DNA of 38,852 nt, from the NCBI GenBank assembly GCA_964580315.1, contig CAZOKH010000028.1:1-38852 (forward strand). Reading direction: 5' to 3'. The DNA is from CAZOKH01 sp964580315 (lineage in GTDB: Bacteria; Chloroflexota; Anaerolineae; Anaerolineales; Anaerolineaceae). The notes beneath the pieces are model-generated. The model made no database searches. It had not been told where the DNA came from and saw only the letters and a list, made by a program, of their open reading frames with translations. Below are positions 9,704 to 17,650 of this stretch, one piece after another; position 1 is the stretch's first letter, and each line of letters begins with the position of its first letter. A program made the translations under genes and the position numbers.

Positions 9704-10798
9704 TTAGAGTTCCAATTCGCCTGTTGATTGCAAGTTAAAGGCCAGCCCCACTTTCTTTCCGGCTTCCACCAGTGAATTCACCACTTCGGGAAGAAGAGGA
9801 ATCCCTTCCTTCTGATACATCTCGCTCTTGATGGATTCTTTTTCGCCGTGAACAAAAATCCGCTCCTGCCCCTCAGCTTTGGGAGCATCCTTCAATTGCC
9901 TGATCAGGCGATCCATATCCTGCTGAAATTCAGCCAGGGGGCGGAAATTGTCAATGCGAAAAGCCGCAAAGAAATGCCCCACATTGGCGCCGCGATTTTC
10001 GTAAGGGTGGCCGACCTCTTTCCCAAAGGATGCGCCGGAAAGCACCCCGCAAAGAATATCTACCAGCAGGGAAAGCCCGTATCCTTTATATCCGGCGAGG
10101 ATATCGATGCCGCCCAGGGGCATCAGTGCGCCCCCATGCAGCACCCGGCCGGGGTCATTGGTCAGCTTGCCGTTCTCATCAACTCCCCAGCCGGTGGGAA
10201 TTTCTTTACCGGCCTTTTCATACACAGTGATTCTTCCGATGGGAACGATGCTGGTAGCCATGTCCAGCACATAGGGCCTTTCGCTCCCGGCAGGCACTGC
10301 CACAGCAATGGGATTGGTGCCGAGAATGGCGGTCTTGCCATAGGTCGGCGCCACCAGCGGTTGAGAATTGGTCAGGCTGATGCCGATCATGTTTTCTTTC
10401 AGCGCCATCATGGCATAATAGCCGGCAATACCGTAGTGGTTGCTATTGCGGACAGTCACCATAGCCAGGCCCGCCTGGTTGGCTTTCTCAATGCAGCGGG
10501 TCATTGCCCGGTAACCAACCAGTTGCCCCAGGCCGTTCCCCCCGTCCAGCAGCAGGGTGTTGGGTGTCTCCCGCACAACGGTCAGTGGTGCGTGGGGATT
10601 GATCTGTTTATTGACCAGGCGGTCGCCGTAGTAAGTGTGGAGGCGGATGATCCCGTGCGAGCTGGTTCCGCGCAAATCAGCGGAGATGAGGATATCGGCA
10701 GCAACGGCAGCATCTTCCGCACCAATCTCAAATTTCTTAAAAAATGCTTCCACATAATTACGCAAGTCTTCAACACGAAAGACAAGATGGCGGGTCAT
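9704..10798 (-). CDS. Ldh2/MDH2-family NAD(P)-dependent 2-hydroxyacid dehydrogenase
   Basis: The 364-residue product is full length for the malate/L-lactate/ureidoglycolate dehydrogenase type-2 family, which has an NAD(P) fold unlike classical Rossmann LDH. Family motifs seen are 'DLRGTSSHGIIRL' (His48), 'VRNSNHYGIAGYYA' (His121, the likely catalytic His), 'LGTNPIAVAVP' and 'GYKGYGLSLLVDIL'. It probably oxidises or reduces a 2-hydroxy/2-keto acid pair; the exact substrate (malate, lactate, sulfolactate, ureidoglycolate) cannot be read from sequence. GGGGAGG lies 4 bases before the ATG. It is first in a two-gene set with the GNAT-like gene. Confidence 0.88.
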   Translation of the reverse strand: MTRHLVFRVEDLRNYVEAFFKKFEIGAEDAAVAADILISADLRGTSSHGIIRLHTYYGDRLVNKQINPHAPLTVVRETPNTLLLDGGNGLGQLVGYRAMTRCIEKANQAGLAMVTVRNSNHYGIAGYYAMMALKENMIGISLTNSQPLVAPTYGKTAILGTNPIAVAVPAGSERPYVLDMATSIVPIGRITVYEKAGKEIPTGWGVDENGKLTNDPGRVLHGGALMPLGGIDILAGYKGYGLSLLVDILCGVLSGASFGKEVGHPYENRGANVGHFFAAFRIDNFRPLAEFQQDMDRLIRQLKDAPKAEGQERIFVHGEKESIKSEMYQKEGIPLLPEVVNSLVEAGKKVGLAFNLQSTGELEL

Positions 10799-11000
10799 TT
10801 TTTCCTCCCCTGAAAGGAACAGAGTGAACGATTATTTAAGTATAAGGGATTAAATCATTTGCTTTACAACGCAGAATACCCATTTGCAATCTAAATGCCC
10901 GGTTAATTACAGCTTTACCCGTCTATGATCAGAGGCAAATCGTGTTAAGATATCGCGTGAATTCAGGGGGAATATCAAAATGGGAAAAGATGATTGAGGA

Positions 11001-12149
11001 TTATTGAAGCGGCAAAGTAAATTCAAACTTGCTGCCTTTGCCCACCCCTTCGCTGAAAGCCTTAATGCAGCCACCATGCGCCTCAACCAGGTGACGGGCA
11101 ATTGTCAATCCAATGCCGCTTCCGCCGCCGGCACGCGACCTGGATTTATCCACCCGATAAAATCGGTCAAAGATAAAGGGTAAATCCTTTTCAGGTATGC
11201 CCGCGCCGTTGTCTTGAACCGAGACGACCAGTCTTTCCTGTTCTTGCCGTGCAGAGATGACGATCTTGCCGCCGGTGGGCGTGTATTGCAGAGCATTACC
11301 CACCAGATTGATCAACACTTGCTCCAGCCGGATCTCATCGGCCTGAATTTGCGGCAGATGGTCTGCCGCATCAATTTGAATGGCAACCTGTTTTTCATCA
11401 TACTGCTTGTTAAGGCGGTGCAGCGTCGATTCAAGTACACTTTGAATCGACAACCATTTCTTTTCCAGCTCATAAGCGCCCGCTTCCACCCGGCTCAGTT
11501 CCTGCAAATCTGCCACCAGGCGCTGCATTCTTCCGGCTTCCCGCTCCATAGCCTGGTAGGTTTCAGGTTCAGCCGGCAGCATACCATCTTCCAGCCCTTC
11601 CAGGTAACCCTTAATCGTTGTCAACGGGGTGCGCAGTTCATGCGACACATCACCAATCAACTGGCGCCGCCTGGCTTCGGTTTGTTCCAGTTCGTCAGCC
11701 ATTTGATTGAAACTCACAGCCATTAGCCCCAGCTCATCACGCTGTGTGGTTGGCTCGTTATCATCCACCGGCACACGTTCCTGGTAATGTCCTGCTGCAA
11801 TGCGCTGGCTGGCCTGCATAATGCGCTTCACCGGCGCAACCACCTTGCTGCTCATCCACAAACTGACCAGCACCGCTGTAAACAACGCAGCCAGGGCAGC
11901 CTGCACAACCGCCTCCAACACCGCAGCCCGAAAATTGCTGAGATTGTTAAAACCTCCCCCACCACGTCTTAACATATGCTCTTCCAGCATGCCCTGCATT
12001 TCAGCAGAATCGGACAGCATGTGGCGTTCAAATGTGCTGGGAATTGCCAGCATGATCGACACCGCCAGGACAGCGCCGCCAATGAAAATCACCAGTAAAT
12101 AAGAAAGAAAGAGCTTGTAAGAAAGACGTGAACGAAACTTATGAAACAT
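11001..12149 (-). CDS. Sensor histidine kinase (HAMP, HisKA, HATPase)
   Basis: The 382-residue protein has a transmembrane segment at about 13-35, a short extracytoplasmic loop, a second transmembrane segment at about 80-100, a HAMP domain, then HisKA with the phosphoacceptor His170 in 'GDVSHELRTPLTT'. The ATPase domain shows the N box 'LINLVGNALQYTP', the G1 box 'VQDNGAGIPEKDLP', the F box 'IFDRFYRVD' and the G2 box 'GGSGIGLTIARHLVEAHGG'. It starts 2 bases after the response regulator stop, with GGAAG inside the upstream gene, so the two are translationally tight. The small loop suggests it senses membrane or envelope state rather than a bulky ligand; this is inference. Confidence 0.93.
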   Translation of the reverse strand: MFHKFRSRLSYKLFLSYLLVIFIGGAVLAVSIMLAIPSTFERHMLSDSAEMQGMLEEHMLRRGGGGFNNLSNFRAAVLEAVVQAALAALFTAVLVSLWMSSKVVAPVKRIMQASQRIAAGHYQERVPVDDNEPTTQRDELGLMAVSFNQMADELEQTEARRRQLIGDVSHELRTPLTTIKGYLEGLEDGMLPAEPETYQAMEREAGRMQRLVADLQELSRVEAGAYELEKKWLSIQSVLESTLHRLNKQYDEKQVAIQIDAADHLPQIQADEIRLEQVLINLVGNALQYTPTGGKIVISARQEQERLVVSVQDNGAGIPEKDLPFIFDRFYRVDKSRSRAGGGSGIGLTIARHLVEAHGGCIKAFSEGVGKGSKFEFTLPLQ

Positions 12150-12151
12150 GA

Positions 12152-12847
12152 TTATTCTTCCCGGTCATCAAACCGATAACCTACTCCACGAATGGTATGC
12201 AAAAAATCCCGTTGGCCCAATTTTTGGCGCGCATGCCCAATATGCACATCCACCACGCGGGCATCCCCAAAATATTCATATCCCCACACCTTTTGCAGCA
12301 ATTGTTCACGGCTAAGCACCATGCCGCGGTGTTCCATCAAGGTTTTTACCAGGTCGAATTCTGTGGCAGTCAAATCGGTCACAGCCTGCTCCTCAACCCA
12401 CACCTGGCGGGTGGAAGCATTCAGCGTGATATGCGGGTATTGATACACTTCCGGGCGGCTTTCATCTCCTTTGGACTGCATACGCCGCAAGGCAGCTTTA
12501 ATCCGCGCCACCAGTTCGCGCGGGCTGAACGGTTTGGTCACATAGTCATCCGCTCCCAGCGAGAGGCCAACCACTTTATCGGTTTCTTCCGTGCGGGCAG
12601 TCAGCATAATGACATAGGTTTCGGCTTCACGGCGCAGGCGGGTGAGCAATTCCATGCCGTCCATACCCGGCAGCATCACATCCAAAACGATTAGGTCGGG
12701 ATGCAAAGCCAGGGCTTTCTTCAAACCGGCCTCGCCATCGCTGGCGGTTTCCACTTCAAAGCCTTCAGGCTGCAGGTACGCCGTCACCAGTTTTAGAATG
12801 GACGGCTCATCATCGATGACCAGAATTTTTGCTGTTTTGCCCATCAT
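12152..12847 (-). CDS. OmpR/PhoB-family response regulator
   Basis: The 231-residue protein has a receiver domain with the acidic pair D12-D13, the phosphoacceptor D56 in 'IVLDVMLPGMDGMELL' and the 'YVTKPFSP' Lys. A winged-helix DNA-binding domain follows from about 130, ending in 'RDFLHTIRGVGYRF', the typical OmpR/PhoB C-terminus. It controls its target genes when phosphorylated by the downstream kinase. The ATG at 12847 has TGAGG 6 bases upstream. An in-frame TTG at 12859 is less likely because it lies inside that site. The PepSY-like gene lies 109 bases upstream on the same strand and may be co-regulated. Confidence 0.94.
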   Translation of the reverse strand: MMGKTAKILVIDDEPSILKLVTAYLQPEGFEVETASDGEAGLKKALALHPDLIVLDVMLPGMDGMELLTRLRREAETYVIMLTARTEETDKVVGLSLGADDYVTKPFSPRELVARIKAALRRMQSKGDESRPEVYQYPHITLNASTRQVWVEEQAVTDLTATEFDLVKTLMEHRGMVLSREQLLQKVWGYEYFGDARVVDVHIGHARQKLGQRDFLHTIRGVGYRFDDREE

Positions 12848-12912
12848 AGCAAACCTCAATCAAACTTTTTTTATTTATCGCGACACAATGATTCCATTTC
12901 ATTTTAACCAGA

Positions 12913-12947
12913 AATGAGAACCAGTGATACTCACCTGGTTCTCATTT
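12913..12947 (-). terminator. Hairpin between the PepSY-like gene and the response regulator
   Basis: An inverted repeat, AAATGAGAACCAG paired with CTGGTTCTCATTT, forms a 13-bp stem with a 10-base loop. It starts 10 bases after the stop of the PepSY-like gene. The minus-strand tail is only weakly U-rich, so it may be a partial terminator or an RNA-stability element between the upstream gene and the two-component genes. Confidence 0.55.
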
Positions 12948-12956
12948 CATAAAGAT

Positions 12957-13910
12957 TTATTCTTCTGACACTTCGAGTAGAGTCCCATACCAGTCATGCT
13001 CAAAGATTTGTCCGCTGAAACCATTCACACTTAACATACCGGTTACTTTGCCATCCTTCAAAATATCCAGGGTGTAATACCCATAAAACGGTTCGGCTTC
13101 ACCCGCTTGTTCACCGTCCTGAGATTGATCAAGATAATCCTGGGCAATCTGCCCGGCTTTCTCCGCGCTCACGGTCATATCTTCGGCTGATTCCACGGTG
13201 GGGTTGACCAGGTTGGCGTTTCCCACACCGCGCATGCCGCGCCCGCTCAGGAGACTGTATTTCTGGTTCCACATCCTGGTGGCGCCGCGCTGCGGATAAA
13301 CTGCTTGTGTGGCATGATCCACCAACAGTTCCACGGCGCCCATGCCGGTGCTTTTTTCCACCACGCTTGCATAAGCCTGATTATCGAAAATCATCACCTC
13401 AGAAAGGATCAAGTCATCGTTGTTCAAAGTATCCAGGTATTTTTGCACAGCCGCCTCAGCCGCTTCAAGCGATAAAGGTTCGGCTGTCGCAGCGGCAGTT
13501 CCATTGGAAAGATACCCGCCGCAACCAAAATTCGAACGATCAAGCATTGTGAATCCACTCCCACGGCGTCCTGTTCGCCCATCCCGGCCCATTTTATCAA
13601 ATGGGCCGTACGCCGGGGCGTCCTGCCTCCAGCCATCCTGACTCATTTTGTCAAATGGGCCGTACACCGGGGCATCCTGTCTCCAGCCATCCTGACTCAT
13701 TTTGTCAAATGGGCCGTACGCCGGGGCGTCCTGTCTCCAGCCATCCGGCTGCGCCGGGTAGTTGTCCAATCTGGCATACATCCTGCTGGCTGGGAAAACA
13801 CCCAATCTACCTGTAAACACCCTTCCTGCCAGAAAACCAGCAACCAGCAATCCACCTGTAACAACCAAGCCGGCAGCAACAATCAGGGCAATTTTTAACG
13901 TTTTGTTCAT
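12957..13910 (-). CDS. Membrane-anchored PepSY-like protein with three 18-residue repeats
   Basis: The 317-residue product has one N-terminal transmembrane segment (about 4-28), then a linker with an 18-residue unit (QDGWRQDAPAYGPFDKMS) repeated about three times. It ends in two related alpha/beta modules resembling PepSY-type repeats: about 150-215 ('EAAVQKYLDTLNNDDL') and about 245-317 ('AGQIAQDYLDQS', 'GMLSVNGFSGQIFEHDWYG'). PepSY-like proteins are usually extracytoplasmic and inhibitory or sensory. The ATG at 13910 has GGAGG 5 bases upstream, better than the in-frame ATG at 13922. It lies upstream of a two-component system on the same strand and may be its target or accessory sensor. Confidence 0.72.
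   Translation of the reverse strand: MNKTLKIALIVAAGLVVTGGLLVAGFLAGRVFTGRLGVFPASRMYARLDNYPAQPDGWRQDAPAYGPFDKMSQDGWRQDAPVYGPFDKMSQDGWRQDAPAYGPFDKMGRDGRTGRRGSGFTMLDRSNFGCGGYLSNGTAAATAEPLSLEAAEAAVQKYLDTLNNDDLILSEVMIFDNQAYASVVEKSTGMGAVELLVDHATQAVYPQRGATRMWNQKYSLLSGRGMRGVGNANLVNPTVESAEDMTVSAEKAGQIAQDYLDQSQDGEQAGEAEPFYGYYTLDILKDGKVTGMLSVNGFSGQIFEHDWYGTLLEVSEE
13597..13749 (-). repeat. Three tandem 54-bp units inside the PepSY-like gene
   Basis: Copies begin at 13597, 13651 and 13705, the last being partial (about 45 bases). They are nearly identical at the DNA level and encode the 18-residue repeat in frame. The near-identity suggests recent expansion by slippage or unequal recombination. Confidence 0.9.
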
Positions 13911-14050
13911 TACAACCTCCAAATGTTATGAATATGAATGTCCCTTGGGATCATCATCTATCCTAAATTTACCGGTTGACTGTAAAGGAAATGTCGAGAA
14001 ATTGTGAAGTTTTCTTAAAGATTTCCTTCATCCTGGTAAATTATTGGCGG

Positions 14051-14077
14051 TTGTTCTATAAGTCGGGATGATATAAA
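14051..14077 (+). promoter_or_regulatory. Probable hydrogenase promoter with extended -10
   Basis: TATAAA at 14072-14077 is preceded by TGA, giving an extended -10 (TGn). A loose -35 (TTGTTC) lies 15 bases upstream. It is 31 bases before the hydrogenase small-subunit ATG. Confidence 0.5.
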
Positions 14078-14108
14078 ATGGATTCAACCTTGACAAAGGA
14101 GATTTTGA

Positions 14109-14957
14109 ATGCCTGAATTTGCCGTATTACAGCTTTCGGGTTGCGCGGGTTGCGAAGTATCGCTGCTGAATGCCACTGAATGGACCGAAAAATACCAGTT
14201 GGTTTACATGCCGCTGGTTGTATCGGCCTATTCTGTGCCCGAAGTGGAGATACTGTTGGTCAGCGGCGGCGTCCGCACCAACGAGGATTTGTATAACTTA
14301 AAGCGCGCCAGGCTGAAAGCAAAAAAATTGGTGGCAGTAGGCACTTGCGCCATTTCAGGCGGTGTGGCAAACCTGGGCAACCGCGATGAAGTGCGCGAAC
14401 TTTTTCTCAAGCAGGCAGAGCGCACGCACTTGCCGCGCTTGCTGCCCAAATGCAAACCCATCGATTCATTTGTTGCCGTCGATGCCTACCTGCCCGGATG
14501 CCCCCCCACCCCTGAATTATTCACCGCCATGCTGTTTGACCCGCAGGGCTTCAAACCTGCAAAAAATGTTTGCCAGGAATGCGGCCGGAAAAAGCTGCGC
14601 GACATGAAACCCGACCACCTGGTTGGCATGCAGCAGGGCGAAGTGTTGCCCGATATCTGCCTGATTAACCAGGGTTATTTATGCGTGGGATCATCCACCC
14701 GGGGCGGCTGCCGTGCGCTTTGCACACGCCCGGGGCATCCCTGTGTGGGCTGCCGCGGGCCGTCTGATGCCATGATCGAAAAAGACTCGCAAGCCTGGTT
14801 TAACAGCATTCAAAAGGTTTTCGAAGCCATGACCAACATTCCTCCCCAGGAAATTGAAGAGGCTCTCCGATCACCCCAGTATTCGTTGTTCCTGTTTCAA
14901 TTTTCAGATTATGCCGACCCCGGCAAACCACCCCGCCCCAAGGAGAAAATTTTATAA
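14109..14957 (+). CDS. [NiFe] hydrogenase small subunit, MvhG / group 3-like
   Basis: The 282-residue protein is the iron-sulfur electron-transfer subunit of a soluble [NiFe] hydrogenase. No Tat signal is present, as expected for cytoplasmic group 3 enzymes. Proximal cluster ligands are C12 and C15 ('SGCAGCE'), C80 ('GTCAISGG') and C131 ('LPGCPPTP'). The C-terminal part has C155/C158, C184, C192, C201, C205, C212 and C215, enough for two more cubane clusters and typical of the F420-non-reducing (MvhG) or sulfhydrogenase delta type. AGGAG precedes the ATG. It overlaps the large subunit by one base (TAATG). No flavin subunit, MvhD or HdrA gene is adjacent, so the electron partner must be encoded elsewhere. 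Confidence 0.9.
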   Translation: MPEFAVLQLSGCAGCEVSLLNATEWTEKYQLVYMPLVVSAYSVPEVEILLVSGGVRTNEDLYNLKRARLKAKKLVAVGTCAISGGVANLGNRDEVRELFLKQAERTHLPRLLPKCKPIDSFVAVDAYLPGCPPTPELFTAMLFDPQGFKPAKNVCQECGRKKLRDMKPDHLVGMQQGEVLPDICLINQGYLCVGSSTRGGCRALCTRPGHPCVGCRGPSDAMIEKDSQAWFNSIQKVFEAMTNIPPQEIEEALRSPQYSLFLFQFSDYADPGKPPRPKEKIL

Positions 14958-16267
14958 TGGCCACACTATCCTTTCCCATCAGCCGCATTGAAGGACACGC
15001 CGGGGTGGAAATTGAAGTTCAAGACGGGGAGGTGGTTTCAGCGCATTTTAAAGCCATGGAATTGCGCGGGTTCGCCTTTTTTGTGCAGGGTACACCCGCC
15101 GAACAAATGCCCGTTATCGTGCCGCGCATCTGCGGGGTTTGCTCCACAGCGCACCACGTGGCTGCTGTCAAAACACTGGAAGACATTTTTAACGTACAGC
15201 CCCCGCCCATGGCAAAGCGCATCCGGTCGCTTTTGCTGCTGGGACAAATGATTCAAAACCAGGCTACCTCGGTTTTCATCTTCACCATGCCCGACCGGCT
15301 GGGAGTTTCCAGCATTTTCCAGGCCGACAGCGCTGCAGCAGAAGAAGCCCAATTCAAACTGGCACAGCGTTCGCTGCAGGTGAGAAAAATCGGCACCGAC
15401 CTGATCAGCCTGGCAGGCGGGCAGTTCATTCACCCGGTCAAAGCCAAAGTGGGCGGGGTCACCAGTGGAATTGCCGCCGCCGATGCCGATTCGATGCGGC
15501 AGCGCATCCAAAACATGCTTCCTGTCGCCTGTGATCTTTTTGAATACTACTGGGAATCTTCGCTCCAGATGAAAGAGCGCATCGGTTCCTGGGGTGACGA
15601 CACCCCGGCTTATTACATCGCTTCGACCGAATCGAATTGCCCCGATTGCGACAGCAGCCGCATTCGCATTATGGCGCCCGACGGATCTACTGCTGCCGAA
15701 TTTGACGCCAGCGAGTTCCGAAACTATCTGCAATATCAAGATACCGAATATAGTTACGCCGGGCAAACCAGCTACAACGGCGAAATTCTGCGCGCCAACA
15801 GCCTGGCGCGCATGAACATGAGCACCGCGCTGGGCACCCCCCGTGCCGACCAGTACTTCAAGCAGTTAATTTCAGAATTCGGTAAACCCGCCCATCCCAT
15901 CATGTTGTTCGATCTTTGCCGGGGCATTGAAATGGTTTACTCCATGGAAAAAGCCGTTCAAATCCTGTCAACCCCTCTGGATAACGATGACGCTGCCGTG
16001 CCCTACAAACCGTGTGATGGAGAAGGTTACGGCCTGGTTGAAGCCCCCCGCGGCCCACTAATTCATCACTACCTGGTGGAAAAAGGCAAGATTGTGTGGG
16101 CTGAATTTATCATCCCCACTGTGCATAACATGCTGGCCATAGAACACGCCCTGATGGTCGCCGCCAGGCGCTATGTGACCCCCGGTGAAGTAAACATGGA
16201 GTTGGAAAATGCGGTCGGCAGGGTGGTGCGTGCATTTGATCCCTGCATCTCCTGCGCTACACACTAA
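14957..16267 (+). CDS. [NiFe] hydrogenase large subunit, lacking a C-terminal propeptide
   Basis: This 436-residue catalytic subunit carries both nickel-binding CxxC pairs: 'RICGVC' (C59, C62) and 'DPCISC' (C430, C433). The N-terminal motif 'SRIEGHAGVEIEV' and the mid-chain motifs are those of group 3 enzymes. It binds the Ni-Fe centre and oxidises or makes H2 with the small subunit. The reading frame stops directly after 'CATH', at the His where an endopeptidase normally cuts, so no propeptide is encoded. Both CxxC pairs use Cys, not Sec. No hydrogenase protease gene lies in the window. Translation is coupled to the small subunit by the TAATG overlap. A strong terminator follows after 4 bases. 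Confidence 0.93.
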   Translation: MATLSFPISRIEGHAGVEIEVQDGEVVSAHFKAMELRGFAFFVQGTPAEQMPVIVPRICGVCSTAHHVAAVKTLEDIFNVQPPPMAKRIRSLLLLGQMIQNQATSVFIFTMPDRLGVSSIFQADSAAAEEAQFKLAQRSLQVRKIGTDLISLAGGQFIHPVKAKVGGVTSGIAAADADSMRQRIQNMLPVACDLFEYYWESSLQMKERIGSWGDDTPAYYIASTESNCPDCDSSRIRIMAPDGSTAAEFDASEFRNYLQYQDTEYSYAGQTSYNGEILRANSLARMNMSTALGTPRADQYFKQLISEFGKPAHPIMLFDLCRGIEMVYSMEKAVQILSTPLDNDDAAVPYKPCDGEGYGLVEAPRGPLIHHYLVEKGKIVWAEFIIPTVHNMLAIEHALMVAARRYVTPGEVNMELENAVGRVVRAFDPCISCATH

Positions 16268-16310
16268 CAAAAAAACGGTTTGGACAAATTACGTCCAAAC
16301 CGTTTTCTAT
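16268..16310 (+). terminator. Rho-independent terminator after the hydrogenase operon
   Basis: A perfect 14-bp stem (AAAACGGTTTGGAC paired with GTCCAAACCGTTTT) with a 7-base loop spans 16272-16306. A-run on one side and U-run on the other allow it to work in both directions, so it may also end the convergent slyD transcript. Confidence 0.9.
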
Positions 16311-16323
16311 GTGATGCAACCAA

Positions 16324-16872
16324 TTAACAGCAGCCGCCGCTGCCGCAACCTTCCGAATCGCAACCGCCGCCCGATCCGCAGCCTTCACAGGAATGATGGA
16401 TATGGCCGTGCTGCAATTCTTCTGCTGTGGCGGCGCGCAAATCAAGCACTGTGGCCTTGAACAGCAGATCTTTACCAGCCAGGGGGTGATTGAGATCCAG
16501 TGTAATCGTTTTGTCGTGAATTTCATGGATACAGGCAGTGTGAACATGCCCATCGTCGCCGCGCACATGCAAAAAGGCTCCCACCTGGGGTTCATATCCC
16601 TGCGGGAACAACTCACGATCCATATCGATCAAGGATTCGGGGTCAAATTCACCGTAGCCTTCACCCGGCGGCACCAACACTTCCCGGCTTTCTCCGGTTG
16701 AAAGACCAGCCAGAGCCTTTTCCAATCCTGGAATGATGTTGCGATGACCATGCAGATAAGCAAATGGTTCATGTCCATCAGATGAATCATACAACTGACC
16801 ATCCACAGTAAGTGTGTAGGCAAGTGATACAACCACGCCGTCTTCTACACAAGTAGGTTTCGAATCAGACAT
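16324..16872 (-). CDS. slyD: SlyD-type FKBP peptidyl-prolyl isomerase and metallochaperone
   Basis: The 182-residue protein has an FKBP domain in two parts with the SlyD insert-in-flap layout: 'SLAYTLTVDGQLYDSS', 'YLHGHRNIIPGLEKALAGL' and 'VPPGEGYGEFDPE', then an insert-in-flap region, closing with 'DLNHPLAGKDLLF'. The last 28 residues from His155 are rich in metal ligands: 'HGHIHHSCEGCGSGGGC' followed by more Cys (162, 165, 171, 176, 181, 182). In E. coli, SlyD's His/Cys tail binds nickel and aids [NiFe]-hydrogenase maturation. Here the gene converges on hydrogenase genes, sharing a terminator, which fits a nickel-delivery role. AGGAG lies 6 bases before the ATG. The leader carries a possible terminator/antiterminator pair. 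Confidence 0.9.
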   Translation of the reverse strand: MSDSKPTCVEDGVVVSLAYTLTVDGQLYDSSDGHEPFAYLHGHRNIIPGLEKALAGLSTGESREVLVPPGEGYGEFDPESLIDMDRELFPQGYEPQVGAFLHVRGDDGHVHTACIHEIHDKTITLDLNHPLAGKDLLFKATVLDLRAATAEELQHGHIHHSCEGCGSGGGCDSEGCGSGGCC

Positions 16873-16884
16873 TCTTTACTCCTA

Positions 16885-16930
16885 AAAAATAATACCAAAC
16901 CCGATAAACAAGGTTTGGTTTTACCAAACT
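16885..16930 (-). promoter_or_regulatory. Possible attenuator in the slyD leader
   Basis: On the minus strand three segments can pair alternatively. AGTTTGGT (16930-16923) can pair with ACCAAACC (16919-16912), or that segment can pair with GGTTTGGT (16901-16894). The second hairpin is followed by ATTATTTTTT, like a terminator, just before the Shine-Dalgarno site. The segments are short, so this is tentative. Confidence 0.35.
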
Positions 16931-16974
16931 GGTTGATTATATCATTGATGCCTGAAAATCAAGCCAGAAATGGA

Positions 16975-16980
16975 TATAAT
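16975..16980 (+). promoter_or_regulatory. Probable -10 box for upp
   Basis: TATAAT at 16975-16980 lies 35 bases before the upp ATG. No convincing -35 is at the usual distance. Confidence 0.4.
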
Positions 16981-17015
16981 ACACATTAATATTCTTCTTC
17001 TCAGGAGCGCCCCGC

Positions 17016-17642
17016 ATGCCTAACGTATTTGTTTCCAATCATCCCCTCATTGCCCACAAACTTTCCCTGCTGCGCAGCACAGAAACCGAACCGAAAAAAT
17101 TTCGTGAACTGGTACGCGAGATAGCCGGGCTGCTCGCTTATGAGGCCACACTCGATCTGGAAACTGAACCGGTGGATGTTTCAACCCCCCTGGCGACCGC
17201 GCCTTGCAAACGATTGAAAGAAAAAATTGGGCTGGTTCCCATCCTGCGCGCCGGCCTGGGAATGACCGAAGGCGTGTGGGAATTAATGCCGTCGGCTGAG
17301 GTATGGCACATCGGTCTCTATCGCGATGAAAAAACCCTTAAACCGGTTGAGTACTACAACAAGCTGCCCATTGAGCCCACCGTCTCGGTGTGTCTAATCC
17401 TGGACCCCATGCTGGCCACCGGTGGTTCTGCCACAGCCACGGTTGATGTTTTGAAACGCTGGGGAGTAAAAAAGATCAAATTCGTCGGGTTGATTGGCGC
17501 CCCTGAAGGCATTGCCCTCCTCCAGAAAAATCATCCCGAGGTGCCCATCTACCTGGCAGCTGTTGATGACCACCTGAACGAAAAAGGGTACATTGTTCCC
17601 GGGTTGGGCGACGCTGGCGACCGCCAGTTTGGTACCGCTTGA
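17016..17642 (+). CDS. upp: Uracil phosphoribosyltransferase
   Basis: The 208-residue product is full length for UPRTase, which makes UMP from uracil and PRPP in pyrimidine salvage. The PRPP loop is 'LILDPMLATGGSA', with the family's 'GLVPILRAGLGM' and 'LYRDEKTLKPVEYY' blocks and the C-terminal uracil-binding 'YIVPGLGDAGDRQFGT'. CAGGAG sits before the ATG. It is monocistronic: the next gene, moaA, converges with only 8 bases between stops. Confidence 0.97.
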   Translation: MPNVFVSNHPLIAHKLSLLRSTETEPKKFRELVREIAGLLAYEATLDLETEPVDVSTPLATAPCKRLKEKIGLVPILRAGLGMTEGVWELMPSAEVWHIGLYRDEKTLKPVEYYNKLPIEPTVSVCLILDPMLATGGSATATVDVLKRWGVKKIKFVGLIGAPEGIALLQKNHPEVPIYLAAVDDHLNEKGYIVPGLGDAGDRQFGTA

Positions 17643-17650
17643 TTAAGTGG

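Noticed and set aside
9848..10813. 321-residue plus-strand frame opposite the Ldh2-family gene
   Set aside because: It is antisense to a gene with clear family motifs. High GC third positions explain the open frame.
15038..15766. 242-residue minus-strand frame inside the hydrogenase large subunit
   Set aside because: It lies fully antisense to a strongly conserved gene and has no recognisable domain or ribosome site.
14957..16267. Selenocysteine in the hydrogenase large subunit
   Set aside because: Both nickel-binding CxxC motifs are encoded by Cys codons, with no in-frame UGA.
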